Shown here: piece after piece, positions 25,817 to 35,412 of the stretch
How positions within the stretch are numbered: position 1 is the first letter of the stretch
Layout: each line of letters starts with the position of its first letter
Source: Clostridium nigeriense
GTDB taxonomy: Bacteria > Bacillota > Clostridia > Clostridiales > Clostridiaceae
DNA length: 64,000 nucleotides
Assembly: GCF_900086595.1 (NCBI RefSeq)
Contig: NZ_LT575472.1
Location: 1,218,275-1,282,274 of the forward strand
Direction: 5' to 3'
Program-made: the position numbers and the translations under genes
Notes under the pieces: model-generated
Told to the model about the DNA's origin: nothing
The model's input: the letters and a program-made list of their open reading frames with translations, nothing else
Databases searched by the model: none

Positions 25817-27443
25817 TAAAGTAAAATCTTTTCGTGAGCAATTAAAAAGGTCATTTATAGTGGTGGTTGTTATACCAGTTTTATTTCTTGGGGCTTTTAT
25901 GTTTTATTCATCTTTTCAATTTATCGAAAAACAAATGTTAAATGAAAGTATGAATTTAGTTAAACAAAGTACTATGGATATGAAAAATAGAATTGAAGTT
26001 TGTGATGATTCACTACGGTACTTAGCTGCAAATTATGATTTAAGGGATTTTCTTTTAATTAATAGACAAAATTATTTAGATATAAGTAGATCATCTAAAA
26101 ATATTAGAGAATTAATTTATAACGTTCTTATGGTAAATAGATACTATAAATCATTAACTATATATACAGATAAAGAATTTTATGTTTTAACGGATTTTGT
26201 TAAAGTATCATCTGATGTAGAAAATGAGGAGTGGTATAAAAATGTAGTTAAATCCGAAGGCAGTTATTGGTGGCGTGAAGGAGATAAAGTGTTTTTAGGA
26301 AGAAAAATAATGGCTGCATATCCTCCAAGTCCAATTGGAGTTATTAAAGTAGAAATAAAAAATGATATGTTTTTAGATAGTTTTCGTATATTTCAAAATA
26401 TCCCAATCAAAATAGAGGTTAAAGATAAGAAAGAATCATTTTATAATTATATAGATTCACAATGGGATGAAAATCCTAGATTCAGAACTGGAGATGATTT
26501 GGGAGTTAGTGATTGGAAGATTTCATATGAAATTGATGAAAGCTACTATGAGGACTATATGAGAATAAGTTTAGGAACATCTATTTTAGTTATACTTATA
26601 GTCTTAATATTAGTTTGGTTCTTAATACATTATTTCCCGAGACGATTGACTAGAGATTTATCTTCTTTAGTTGAACAAATAGAAGAAGTACAAAAAGGAA
26701 ATCTTGATGTTTCTATTAATTTATCAGAGACTACAGAAATTAATATTTTGGTAACCAGCATACAAAATTTACTTAATAAGATTAAGCAGTTAATTAGAGA
26801 AGTTTATACAAAAGAAATTGAAAGACAAAACTTAGAATTAGACTTATTACAATCAAAAATGAATCCACATTTTTTATATAACAATTTGTCAGCAATTAAT
26901 TGGATTGCACTAGAAAATGGGCAGGAAAAAATTTATGTTATAGCAACTGAGTTAGCTAATTTTTATAGAACGGCTTTAAATAAAGGGAAAAATATTGATA
27001 AGCTTTTTATAGAAATAGAAAATATTAAAGCCTATATTAATTTGCAGCTTATTTCTCATGAAAATTCTTTTACTGTAAAGTACGATATTGATGAGAAATT
27101 GCTAAAGAAAGAAGTGCCGCTTTTTATTTTGCAACCTTTAGTGGAAAATGCAATTGAGCATGGTATTGATCAGCTATGGGGAGAAAAAGGAAAAATTGAA
27201 ATAGCCATTGAAAAAGATGGAGAGTGGCTTCAGATGAAAGTTCATGATAATGGAACAGAGTTATACGATAAAATAGGAGAAGCTGAGTTACCTGAAGATA
27301 AGTTTGGGTATGGGACTAGTAATGTACAAAAGAGAATTAAATTATTATATGGAAGTGAAAGTGGACTAAAAATACGGGCAGATAAATTCGGAACAACTGC
27401 AATTATAAGGTTTCGAGTTGAGCATTTAAGAAAAATAATGTGA
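25803..27443 (+). CDS. YesM-type sensor histidine kinase
   Basis: The 546-residue protein has two membrane helices (about 16-38 and 257-281) flanking an extracellular sensing domain of about 215 residues, a HAMP domain, and a His_kinase/HATPase module with NPHFLYNNL (His near 356) and an ATP-binding N box (PLVENAIEHG near 440) and G boxes. The start is TTG at 25803 (7 bases after GGGAG) or ATG at 25809. It overlaps the regulator gene, so the two are translationally coupled. Such kinases usually sense extracellular oligosaccharides, fitting the ABC importer downstream. Confidence 0.9.
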   Translation: MIMNNKVKSFREQLKRSFIVVVVIPVLFLGAFMFYSSFQFIEKQMLNESMNLVKQSTMDMKNRIEVCDDSLRYLAANYDLRDFLLINRQNYLDISRSSKNIRELIYNVLMVNRYYKSLTIYTDKEFYVLTDFVKVSSDVENEEWYKNVVKSEGSYWWREGDKVFLGRKIMAAYPPSPIGVIKVEIKNDMFLDSFRIFQNIPIKIEVKDKKESFYNYIDSQWDENPRFRTGDDLGVSDWKISYEIDESYYEDYMRISLGTSILVILIVLILVWFLIHYFPRRLTRDLSSLVEQIEEVQKGNLDVSINLSETTEINILVTSIQNLLNKIKQLIREVYTKEIERQNLELDLLQSKMNPHFLYNNLSAINWIALENGQEKIYVIATELANFYRTALNKGKNIDKLFIEIENIKAYINLQLISHENSFTVKYDIDEKLLKKEVPLFILQPLVENAIEHGIDQLWGEKGKIEIAIEKDGEWLQMKVHDNGTELYDKIGEAELPEDKFGYGTSNVQKRIKLLYGSESGLKIRADKFGTTAIIRFRVEHLRKIM

Positions 27444-27453
27444 TAAAATTAAA

Positions 27454-27497
27454 AGCCTTTAAACTGATAAGCTTCTTCAGTTTAAAGGCTCATTTTT
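27454..27497 (+). terminator. Terminator after the two-component genes
   Basis: AGCCTTTAAACTGA (27454-27467) pairs perfectly with TCAGTTTAAAGGCT (27477-27490), followed by CATTTTTTT. The 27444-27791 gap contains this terminator, an AT-rich stretch and then the regulated promoter of the ABC operon. Confidence 0.9.
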
Positions 27498-27657
27498 TTA
27501 GTAAATTTTATATTGAAATAAGTGATTTGTGTTGTTAATTATAAAATTAATATAAAAATTTAAATATGAAATATAAAAAAATTGATATATTTCTATAAAG
27601 ATTTGGATAGAAGGAGTACAGAAATAAACTTAAAATATAAGTATAGAATAAATCAAA

Positions 27658-27705
27658 GAAAACGTATAGAAAGTTCATTGAAAACGTATAAAGGTATTTT
27701 ATAGT
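27658..27705 (+). promoter_or_regulatory. ABC-operon promoter with two direct-repeat activator sites
   Basis: The 11-mer GAAAACGTATA occurs at 27658-27668 and 27680-27690, 22 bp apart. The second copy overlaps the -35 element TTGAAA (27678-27683); after a 16-base spacer comes TATAGT (27700-27705). Two same-strand sites about two helical turns apart, the inner one touching the -35, is the usual layout for an AraC-type activator, here presumably the YesN-like protein. A CcpA cre reading is possible but poorer. Confidence 0.65.
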
Positions 27706-27711
27706 ATTGCT

Positions 27712-27744
27712 CATTATTCTTTTCAGCTATAGAAAAGAATAATG
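27712..27744 (+). repeat. Perfect 13-bp inverted repeat at the start of the ABC-operon transcript
   Basis: CATTATTCTTTTC (27712-27724) is the exact inverted complement of GAAAAGAATAATG (27732-27744), with a 7-base loop. Given the promoter at 27678-27705, the hairpin begins at or near the first transcribed base. It could be an operator or a 5' mRNA-stabilising hairpin. It is too far from the start codon to mask the ribosome site. Confidence 0.7.
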
Positions 27745-27791
27745 TTTATATAACTTAACATAATGTATAAGAGTGAAAGGGGAAAAGTATT

Positions 27792-29081
27792 ATGAAGAAA
27801 AAAATAATAAGCGCTTTAGTTAGTGCGGCATTAGCAACAACTATGCTTGCTGGATGTGGTAATGGTAGTAATGGAGGTACCTCTAATAAAGAAGAGGGAA
27901 AAGGTGGTACTACAGTTACAATGACTGGATGGTACACAGAAGAAAATATGGCGCCTGTACTTGAAAAAGTAAATAAGATGCTAGATGGTAAATACACTGT
28001 TGAGTACACTTATATCAATCTTGATGAATACAACAATGTAATAAGTACCCAGCTAGCAGCAGGAGAAGGTCCAGATATTTTGACAGATGGAACAAACTTC
28101 CCAGCAAGAATTAAAGCAGGTAACTTAAAGGATCTTACAGGAGCTGAGTATCTAAATGGAATAAATGAAGCAGGATTAACATTATCTACTTCCGAAGATG
28201 GAAAAGTATATGGTATCCCTTCATATGGATGGTTCTCAGGACTTTGGTATAACAAAGAGATTTTTGAAAAGAACAATATTACTGAATTACCTCAAACCTT
28301 TGATGAATTTGTAGCTGTTTGTGACAAGTTAAAAGCTGCTGGAGTTCAGCCACTTGGATTTGGACTAGCAGATGGTGACCAAGCTATGCACTCATTAATG
28401 GGATATATAGAAAATACATTCTATCAAACAAGTGAAGAAGGTAAGAAGTTTGATGAAGAGTTCTCTTATGGAGAAAAGAAGATGGATGGTACTCTAAACA
28501 AATATGTTAAGGATTGGAGTATATTAATTGAAAAAGGATATATCACACCTGAAATGGTTGGTACTTCTAATGAGCAAGCATTAAGCAACTTTATTTCTGG
28601 AAAAACAGCAATGTTTAATGCAGGACCTTGGTATTATGCAAATCTAAAGGATGCAAACATGAACGTAGGTATGATGCCTCATCTTGGAAAAACAGCAGAT
28701 GTTAAGTATATGCTTGGTGGACCAGCAGCAAGTTTTGGTATTAATGTAAATACTAAAAATGAAGAAGGTTCAGAGGCAGTTATGGCAGCACTTGCTTCTG
28801 TAGAAATACAACAAGCATTTGCAGATGCAAACGAAGGAAGCTTTAGTTACAAAGAAGGCGTAAAAGTAGATATGCCAGCTGAATACGAAGCAGTAAAACC
28901 TGTTTTAGAAGCAGGAAATGTAGCATGTAGCTGGGAACGTTGGGGAGTAAATATGCCAGCTCAAACTTTAGTTGATGAATTATTATCACAACTTCAAGGT
29001 CTTGTAACAGGAGACTTAACTGTAGACGATTTTGTAAAAGCTTTAGATAGTAGAGCAGATGCAATAAGATATAAAAATTAG
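27792..29081 (+). CDS. ABC transporter sugar-binding lipoprotein (CUT1 type)
   Basis: The 429-residue protein has a lipoprotein signal peptide with lipobox LAGC (Cys22), a short Gly/Ser linker and an extracellular solute-binding family 1 fold (MTGWYTEENMAPVLEKVNK at about 44, GPWYYANL near 278, FGINVN near 318). It captures an oligosaccharide and hands it to the two permeases encoded downstream. GAAAGGGG precedes the ATG. A 13-bp hairpin right after the gene probably lowers permease expression relative to the binding protein. The ligand is not evident from sequence. Confidence 0.92.
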   Translation: MKKKIISALVSAALATTMLAGCGNGSNGGTSNKEEGKGGTTVTMTGWYTEENMAPVLEKVNKMLDGKYTVEYTYINLDEYNNVISTQLAAGEGPDILTDGTNFPARIKAGNLKDLTGAEYLNGINEAGLTLSTSEDGKVYGIPSYGWFSGLWYNKEIFEKNNITELPQTFDEFVAVCDKLKAAGVQPLGFGLADGDQAMHSLMGYIENTFYQTSEEGKKFDEEFSYGEKKMDGTLNKYVKDWSILIEKGYITPEMVGTSNEQALSNFISGKTAMFNAGPWYYANLKDANMNVGMMPHLGKTADVKYMLGGPAASFGINVNTKNEEGSEAVMAALASVEIQQAFADANEGSFSYKEGVKVDMPAEYEAVKPVLEAGNVACSWERWGVNMPAQTLVDELLSQLQGLVTGDLTVDDFVKALDSRADAIRYKN

Positions 29082-29089
29082 GAATATGA

Positions 29090-29125
29090 AATAAAAAGTC
29101 TGACAATGATGCCAGACTTTTTATT
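29090..29125 (+). terminator. Partial terminator between binding protein and permease
   Basis: AATAAAAAGTCTG (29090-29102) pairs with CAGACTTTTTATT (29113-29125). It lies in the short gap before the permease gene, where it can act as an attenuator and a 3' end protector for the binding-protein mRNA. Confidence 0.75.
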
Positions 29126-29139
29126 CCAAAGGAGGTACT

Positions 29140-30030
29140 ATGAATAGGAAATTAAAAATAAAAAGTAATCTGCCATATATACTAATGGCACTTCCGGCTG
29201 TAGTATTATTTGTTACATTTTTCATAATCCCATTGATTTTTACCGGAAGATACAGCTTTTATAACTGGACTAACTATTCACAGGATATTCCATTTATTGG
29301 TTTAACCAATTATAAAGCTATATTGGGAGACACAACACTTTTTATAGGTATTAAGAACTCATTGATTTATGCATTTTCAACAGTAATTCTTCAAAGCTTC
29401 ATTGCTTTACCTGTTGCAGTTTTACTTAATAAGAAGTTTAGAGGAAGAAACTTTTTTCGTGCATTATTCTTTTGTCCAGCAGTATTAAGTACTTTGGTTG
29501 TAGGATACTTATGGAAGTACTTACTTTCAGCAAGTGATTTTGGATTTGTAAATCAAGTATTAGTTAATCTTGGATTTGATAAAGTGAACTTTTTAGGAAA
29601 TGGTAAAATTGCACTTGCAGTTATCATATTAACTCAAGTATGGCAATGGTTTGGATGGTCTATGGTTATATACCTTGGAAATCTTCAAAGCATAAGTGAT
29701 GACTTATATGAAGCTGCATCTATTGATGGAGCAGGTACTTTAAAGCAGTTCTGGCATATTACTATTCCAGGATTAGCTCCAGCAATCAAAATAAATTTAA
29801 TTAATGGAACAATAGCAGGGTTAAAGGTGTTTGATATAGTACTATCTATGACCGGTGGGGGACCAGCACATAAAACAGATACAATTCTTACTTTGATGTT
29901 TGCTAAATTCTCAGAAGGTAATTATGGATATGCATCAGCATTTGGTATTGTATTTCTAATTGTTAGTATGATTGTTGCATGTATCATGCTTGGAGTATTT
30001 GGAAAATGGGAGAGGAGGCTTGGACAATGA
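29140..30030 (+). CDS. ABC sugar transporter permease 1 (MalF/UgpA type)
   Basis: The 296-residue protein has six hydrophobic helices and the binding-protein-dependent permease EAA loop (YEAASIDGAGTLKQFWHITIP, read near 188-208), which docks to the ATPase. AAAGGAGG precedes the ATG. It ends in ATGA shared with the next permease. No ATPase gene is present in the locus, so the importer must use a shared MsmK/UgpC-type ATPase encoded elsewhere, as is common for CUT1 systems in Firmicutes. Confidence 0.92.
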   Translation: MNRKLKIKSNLPYILMALPAVVLFVTFFIIPLIFTGRYSFYNWTNYSQDIPFIGLTNYKAILGDTTLFIGIKNSLIYAFSTVILQSFIALPVAVLLNKKFRGRNFFRALFFCPAVLSTLVVGYLWKYLLSASDFGFVNQVLVNLGFDKVNFLGNGKIALAVIILTQVWQWFGWSMVIYLGNLQSISDDLYEAASIDGAGTLKQFWHITIPGLAPAIKINLINGTIAGLKVFDIVLSMTGGGPAHKTDTILTLMFAKFSEGNYGYASAFGIVFLIVSMIVACIMLGVFGKWERRLGQ

Positions 30031-30872
30031 CGATGAAAAAGAAAAATAAAAAAATAATAGCAAATACAGCAAAATATATAGCATTAGGTTTTCTTTCAAT
30101 AATAGTGATTATTCCTATTTATTATTTAGTTGTTACTACATTTAAAACATCAACTGAAGCAGCAGTAGCACCTATGGCATTGCCATCACATATAGATTTT
30201 AGTGGATATGTGAATGCATTTCAAAAAATGCAATATCCAAGAGCATTTAAAAACACATTAATTATAACAGGTTGTTCAGTAGTAGGCCTTATTATAGTTT
30301 CTTCTATGTGTGGATATGTACTTAATAGAAAAGGAAAACATAAAGTTGCACAAAGCGTTTTTCTTCTTATTTTATCAGGAATGATGTTCCCATATCAGAT
30401 GTCCATTCTTGGATTATATAAAGTAATTCAACAAATGCATCTTATGAACTCACTACTTGGTGTAATTTTAATAAATATTGCAATTAATATACCTTTTGCA
30501 ACATTCTTAATTAAGAGTTTTGTAAATACAATTCCAATTGAATTAGAGGAAGCAGCTAAAATTGATGGATGCGGAACCTTTAGAACGTTTTGGACTATTA
30601 CATTCCCACTAATGAAGCCAACAATTGCAACGGTTGCAATTTTAAATACACTTACAATTTGGAACGATTTTATGGGACCACTTTATTTCTTACAATCACG
30701 TGAAAATAACGTAATTCTTCAAGAAGTATATAGAAATATTGGACAGTTCTCTACAGATTGGACTAGCTTATTCCCAATGATGGTACTTGGTGTTCTTCCG
30801 CTAGTTGTATTCTATCTGTTTATGCAAAGATATATTATAGGCGGAGTTATGAATGGATCAGTGAAAGGATAA
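30027..30872 (+). CDS. ABC sugar transporter permease 2 (MalG/UgpE type)
   Basis: I choose the ATG at 30027, with GAGAGGAGG before it and a 4-base ATGA overlap with permease 1; an upstream ATG at 29979 would add 16 unlikely residues. The resulting 281-residue protein has six helices and the EAA loop EEAAKIDGCGTFRTFWTITFP (near 171-191, read in parts). It pairs with permease 1 to form the channel of the importer. Confidence 0.92.
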   Translation: MTMKKKNKKIIANTAKYIALGFLSIIVIIPIYYLVVTTFKTSTEAAVAPMALPSHIDFSGYVNAFQKMQYPRAFKNTLIITGCSVVGLIIVSSMCGYVLNRKGKHKVAQSVFLLILSGMMFPYQMSILGLYKVIQQMHLMNSLLGVILINIAINIPFATFLIKSFVNTIPIELEEAAKIDGCGTFRTFWTITFPLMKPTIATVAILNTLTIWNDFMGPLYFLQSRENNVILQEVYRNIGQFSTDWTSLFPMMVLGVLPLVVFYLFMQRYIIGGVMNGSVKG

Positions 30873-30877
30873 GGAAA

Positions 30878-32800
30878 ATGAAAGAGTTAGTAAATGAAAA
30901 ATTTATAATAAAGTTAGATGAAGAAAATAAACTTATTTTTTTAGGACATAAAAGTGATGTAACTAATATGAACTGGATAGAAGGAAAAGAAAAGTGGGGA
31001 ACTACTTTTTGTCCTGAAGGAATTAAGTTTTCAATAGAGAGAAAATTCACAGAGGATGGAAACTTAAGAGAAAAATATAGTTTTAAAAATACTACAGAAT
31101 TTCCTATTGGTTTTAAAAGAACTGATATTGGAATTTACACAACTTTTAATGATAACTATGAAGATACAGATATTTGTATAGAAGAAAAATGCCATGCTCA
31201 TATTTTTTGTGGAGAAGAAGCCTCTTATGTTATGGCTATGCAAATGGGAGGTAGAGCTCCTCACTTAGGAATGAAGGTTATAAAAGGAAGTATTGTATCT
31301 TATAGTGTAGAACGTGACTTGAGTGAAGAAAGCAATGACAGAGGAGATTTTATTCTACATCCAGACTTACCTATTTTACAACCTGAAGAAACTGTTGAAG
31401 TAGAATGGGAGCTTTTCTGGTTTTTAGATAAAGAAGATTTTAGAAAAAAACTTATGGAAACTCATGGTTTCCCTGTAGTAAATTCAAAGCAATTTACTTA
31501 TTTTATAGGAGAAACTATAAAGTTTGATGTAGTTGCAGCTGGAGTTTTCAAAGAAGAAGAAATTGAAATTAAATATAAGAACAGAGAAATTCCATTTGTA
31601 TTAAGATATGAGGGATATACTACTATAGTTACCTGTGAATATCTAGTAAATTCTGCAGAGGAAATTAAAATTGAAATAAAATTTGCAGAAAGAACTACAC
31701 ATGTAAACTTTCTTGGTCGTAAACCTTTACACGAAATGATAGAGGAAAGATGCAGTTTTATTGTGGAAAAACAACAGTATCATAAAGAAGGAAGTTTTCT
31801 AGATGGAGCTTATTTAATTTATGATAATGAAGAGAAAAAGCAATATTACAGTCATTTAGATGATCATAATGGAGGACGTGAGAGAATTTGTATGGGAATA
31901 CTTCTTGCAAGATACTTGCAAAAGAAAGAAAATGCAGCTTTTCTTAAGAGCCTTGAGAAATATATAAGTTATATTTATAGAGAACTTTATGATGATAAGA
32001 CTGGATTTGTGTACAATGATGTAAATCGAAATTTAGATTGGCATAGGTTATACAATTATCCCTGGATGTCTGTATTTCAATTAGAGTTATATCGTTTGTT
32101 TAAAGATAAAAAATACTTAGGTGATTCCTTCCGTACAATGGAGCGTTATTATAAGGAAGGTGGAGGAAAGTTTTATGGAATTGCAATTCCAGCAATAGAA
32201 TTATTAAACTATCTTAAACTAGAAAATATGAAAGAAGAGGCAGAGGCATTTGAAAAAGATTTTACAGCACATGCTCTTCATATTTTAGAAAATGGATTGC
32301 ATTATCCACCATTTGAAGTACGTTATGAACAAAGTATAGTGGCTCCTGCTGTTAGTTGTCTTATTCAGGCTTATGAGATTACAAAAGATAAAGGATTTTT
32401 AGAAGAGGCTGAAAAACAAATGGCAGTTCTTGAATTATTTAATGGAGAGCAACCAGACTATAATCAATATGAAGTTGCTATAAGACATTGGGACGGTAGA
32501 TGGTTTGGAAAGTATAGAAATTACGGAGATACATACCCACATTATTGGAGTTCATTAACAGGAATGGACTTTATACAGTATAGCAAAATTATGGGTAATG
32601 AAAAATATAAAGAAAAAGCAAAGGCTTCTTTTAGAGGATGCTTAAGTTTGTTTGGAACAGATGGAAGTGCTTCCTGTGCAATTGTGTATCCAGAAATGGT
32701 TAATGGGAAAAAAGGACATTATTACGATCCATGGGCAAATGACCAGGATTGGGCCCTTTATTTTGCACTAAGATATGAAGAAGCAACTATAGGAAAATAG
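30878..32800 (+). CDS. Uncharacterised protein, probable six-hairpin-type glycosidase/lyase
   Basis: The 640-residue protein has no signal peptide, so it works on imported sugar in the cytoplasm. The first half (to about 280) looks beta-rich (a sandwich with WELFWFL and Ig-like strands); the second half (about 300-630) is a series of paired helices with conserved aromatics (NYPWMSVFQLELYRL, HWDGRWFGKYRNYGD, YPHYWSSLTG, DPWANDQDWALYFALRY), the style of alpha/alpha-toroid glycoside hydrolases and lyases. I do not recognise a named family. It starts 5 bases after permease 2 and is in the same operon. Hydrolysis of the transported oligosaccharide is inferred from context. Confidence 0.7.
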   Translation: MKELVNEKFIIKLDEENKLIFLGHKSDVTNMNWIEGKEKWGTTFCPEGIKFSIERKFTEDGNLREKYSFKNTTEFPIGFKRTDIGIYTTFNDNYEDTDICIEEKCHAHIFCGEEASYVMAMQMGGRAPHLGMKVIKGSIVSYSVERDLSEESNDRGDFILHPDLPILQPEETVEVEWELFWFLDKEDFRKKLMETHGFPVVNSKQFTYFIGETIKFDVVAAGVFKEEEIEIKYKNREIPFVLRYEGYTTIVTCEYLVNSAEEIKIEIKFAERTTHVNFLGRKPLHEMIEERCSFIVEKQQYHKEGSFLDGAYLIYDNEEKKQYYSHLDDHNGGRERICMGILLARYLQKKENAAFLKSLEKYISYIYRELYDDKTGFVYNDVNRNLDWHRLYNYPWMSVFQLELYRLFKDKKYLGDSFRTMERYYKEGGGKFYGIAIPAIELLNYLKLENMKEEAEAFEKDFTAHALHILENGLHYPPFEVRYEQSIVAPAVSCLIQAYEITKDKGFLEEAEKQMAVLELFNGEQPDYNQYEVAIRHWDGRWFGKYRNYGDTYPHYWSSLTGMDFIQYSKIMGNEKYKEKAKASFRGCLSLFGTDGSASCAIVYPEMVNGKKGHYYDPWANDQDWALYFALRYEEATIGK

Positions 32801-32819
32801 AAGTTTGGAGAGGTAAACT

Positions 32820-34652
32820 ATGAGTAAATTAATTTTAAATGTTATTCACAGACCTGAAATGGTTCCAGAATATGCTGAAAAGGTAACGGGACATGGAAAG
32901 GAAGAAGATATATCTAGAGAATCTCTATTAACAGAAAGTCTAGATATATTTAAGACACAACAAGAAATTGCACATAAAAATGGAATAAAAACAACAATAC
33001 AAATGACGTATGCTAGTTTGTTTAATGATGAAGCAGTAAATTTAGCAAAGGAACATCATGAAAAATATGGTGATGAAATTTCTCTAACTTTATTAGGATT
33101 ACCATGTGAAGAGTTTAGAAAAAAATACAAAACTAAAGATTTTTGTATTTGGATGTTCTCAATGGAAGATAAAAAAGCAATAGTAAAAGATGTATTTGAA
33201 AAGTTCTATGAAAGATTTGGGTTTTATCCAGAATCTACAGGAAGCTATTATATAGATGCAGAACTTATGAATTATATTAAAGCTGAGTATCCATCAGTAA
33301 AATCAGCTGTTGCAACTTGTTGGGAGGAAGGGCCTAAGGCTTATAGAACTTGTAATAATTCTTGGTACACATTATTTGATGGAGGTCCTTGGAATCCATG
33401 GATTCCTTCAAAACAAAACACTCATGCTCCAGCAGCTAATGAAGAAGAAGACTGCGGTATAGTTGCAATACCACATCTTTCAAGAGACTTAATGGCATGC
33501 TTTGATGGAAATGGATCAAATTTTGGAACTCATCCTCAAAATGTACTAAGAGGTATGATTTATCAAGACGGAGAGTATCCATATTTATATAATTTAATTG
33601 ATCAATATAGAAGCTTAGAAAAATATAACAGAGGTTATGCATATAACATGATGTTTGTGGGACCTGGTTGGATGAATAAAATGGGACGTTGGGAAGCTCC
33701 ATATGAATTGCTTCTAAAGAGTTATGAGGATGGAATGGCATATTACGGAAAGCTTAAAAAAGAAGGAGAACTTGAAGACCTTACTATGAGTGAATTTGCT
33801 GAGCATTATAGAGCAACTCATACTTATGAGCAACCAGAATGTGCAATGTGGAAGGATATTCTATATGGTTCAGATAAACAATATTTCTGGTATGCAGATC
33901 CATACATGAGAACTTGTCTTGATATGAATCAAGGAGGAGCAATTATTGATTTACGTCCTTATGTAGCAAAACTTGAATGGCCAGTTGGAATTGGGACAAA
34001 GCATGTTCAAGATGCAAGTTATCCATTCTTAATTCAAGCCAATTATAGAGCAGGATATTTTACACACTATGCTGGTGAAGGAACAGTAAAGAGCTTAAAG
34101 GTAAGTTACAAAGGAGAAGAAGTAGACCTTTGTTTATGTAGAACGAAGGGCAATTATAGTGAAGATGGAAAGAAACATATTGTGACTATGGATCCTGTAA
34201 CTATTGAATTTTCAGATTTAACTATTGAAATAACTTCTACTTTTATATTTGAAGAAGGAAGCTCTAAAATAGAAATTATCCGTGAGGTAACAAATAGTAG
34301 TAATCCTGATGCACAGGTTGAATTTAATGAATATATGACAGCATGCTATGGAACAACTGAATATCCAGAAGATATGAGTAATGTTGTTCTTACAGTTAAA
34401 AATGAAGAAAAAATTGAAGAAATAAAATATTCATATAAGTGCAGAGAAGCAGAACTTCAATCAGCCAATGAAGTTTGTGCAATTATCCCTGAAATTGAAA
34501 CTAAGGTAACAGTTACTCCTGATGGAAAAGACATGGAAGGATATTATAGAGAAGGATATGCATTTAGTCCTATGTTTACTTTAGGTCTTAAAAAAGAATT
34601 AAAGAAAGGACAGGTGATGAGAACATGGCTCAATCTACAAAAGGAAAACTAA
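32820..34652 (+). CDS. Uncharacterised protein, possible deacetylase/glycosidase beta-alpha barrel
   Basis: The 610-residue cytoplasmic protein begins with LILNVIHRPEM and continues with a barrel-like region (to about 340) rich in conserved Trp, Asp and His (GSYYIDAELMNYI, DGGPWNPWIP, FVGPGWMNKMGRWEAPYELL), similar in feel to NodB/GH57-type barrels; the rest (about 380-610) looks like beta sandwiches. I cannot name a family with confidence. It directly follows the six-hairpin-like gene (19 bases, GGAGAGG ribosome site), so the two enzymes probably act in sequence on the imported glycan. Confidence 0.65.
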   Translation: MSKLILNVIHRPEMVPEYAEKVTGHGKEEDISRESLLTESLDIFKTQQEIAHKNGIKTTIQMTYASLFNDEAVNLAKEHHEKYGDEISLTLLGLPCEEFRKKYKTKDFCIWMFSMEDKKAIVKDVFEKFYERFGFYPESTGSYYIDAELMNYIKAEYPSVKSAVATCWEEGPKAYRTCNNSWYTLFDGGPWNPWIPSKQNTHAPAANEEEDCGIVAIPHLSRDLMACFDGNGSNFGTHPQNVLRGMIYQDGEYPYLYNLIDQYRSLEKYNRGYAYNMMFVGPGWMNKMGRWEAPYELLLKSYEDGMAYYGKLKKEGELEDLTMSEFAEHYRATHTYEQPECAMWKDILYGSDKQYFWYADPYMRTCLDMNQGGAIIDLRPYVAKLEWPVGIGTKHVQDASYPFLIQANYRAGYFTHYAGEGTVKSLKVSYKGEEVDLCLCRTKGNYSEDGKKHIVTMDPVTIEFSDLTIEITSTFIFEEGSSKIEIIREVTNSSNPDAQVEFNEYMTACYGTTEYPEDMSNVVLTVKNEEKIEEIKYSYKCREAELQSANEVCAIIPEIETKVTVTPDGKDMEGYYREGYAFSPMFTLGLKKELKKGQVMRTWLNLQKEN

Positions 34653-34837
34653 ATTATAGATGTCCATCTTGCTTTATGAGAGATTTGGATATAGACATGT
34701 TTTATGACAAGGAAAAGAAAGAATATTATTGCTTAAGATGTTGTTACACAGGAAGCGAAGAAGATGTAAAAGCAAAGAATCAAATGGCAAGATTTAGATA
34801 TAGAAGTATGATGAAACGTTATACTAAATTTGATTAA
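34625..34837 (+). CDS. Small zinc-ribbon protein
   Basis: The 70-residue protein has two Cys pairs, CPSC near 13-16 and CLRCC near 36-40, the spacing of a zinc ribbon, and a very basic C-terminal tail. The ATG at 34625 lies 28 bases inside the preceding gene with AGGTGATGAG upstream. Codon use and the downstream terminator support a real gene. Function is unknown; a nucleic-acid or protein-binding role is usual for such ribbons. It may be an independent conserved clostridial gene rather than part of the sugar pathway. Confidence 0.75.
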   Translation: MAQSTKGKLNYRCPSCFMRDLDIDMFYDKEKKEYYCLRCCYTGSEEDVKAKNQMARFRYRSMMKRYTKFD

Positions 34838-34853
34838 ATTATTATAATAAAAT

Positions 34854-34898
34854 AAACCTCAGAATTGTTTATATAGCATTTCTGGGGTTTAATTTTTT
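34854..34898 (+). terminator. Terminator of the ABC/sugar operon
   Basis: AAACCTCAGAA (34854-34864) pairs with TTCTGGGGTTT (34880-34890, one T-G pair) followed by AATTTTTT. Confidence 0.85.
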
Positions 34899-35052
34899 AT
34901 TATATGACTTTATAAATTAAAAGACTTTCTTAGATATTAATGAAGACATAGACTAGTTTTTTACTAGTAATATAAGATTTTCTATAGTGGTACATACCAT
35001 TAAATAAGTGATATAATATTAAAATAATAATTATAGAAGGTGGGATACATAA

Positions 35053-35412
35053 ATGAAGAAAGTATTAGAGTTTAGAGATCAAGGATACAATTGTGCAGAA
35101 TCTATAGTAAAAACATTTAATGAAGAACATAATTTAAACATCCCAGTTCAAGTTGCAACTCCATTTGGAACAGGTATGGCAGTTGGAGGTACTTGTGGCG
35201 CTATAGCAGGTGCTCTTATTTCTCTTGGAGCTATAAAGGGAAGAGAGGAAGCAACCGATACTAATGAGTCAAGAAAATATACAAAAGATATTGTTAATAA
35301 AGTAAAAGAAAAATATGGAACACTTGAATGTATTGAATTAAAGAAAAAAGGAATATCTTGTGGTGAAATAATAGAATATACATATGAAGTATTAAATGAA
35401 AGTATAAAATAA
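35053..35412 (+). CDS. C_GCAxxG_C_C family redox-type protein
   Basis: The 119-residue protein shows the family's Cys pattern: YNCAESI at about 12-18, GGTCGAIAGALISLG at about 45-59 (the GCAxxG-like core), and two more Cys in LECIELKKKGISCGEII near 96-112. Members are thought to be redox or metal proteins but have no proven role. GAAGGTGGG precedes the ATG. It precedes a flavodoxin/ferredoxin gene, which fits a redox setting. Confidence 0.88.
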   Translation: MKKVLEFRDQGYNCAESIVKTFNEEHNLNIPVQVATPFGTGMAVGGTCGAIAGALISLGAIKGREEATDTNESRKYTKDIVNKVKEKYGTLECIELKKKGISCGEIIEYTYEVLNESIK

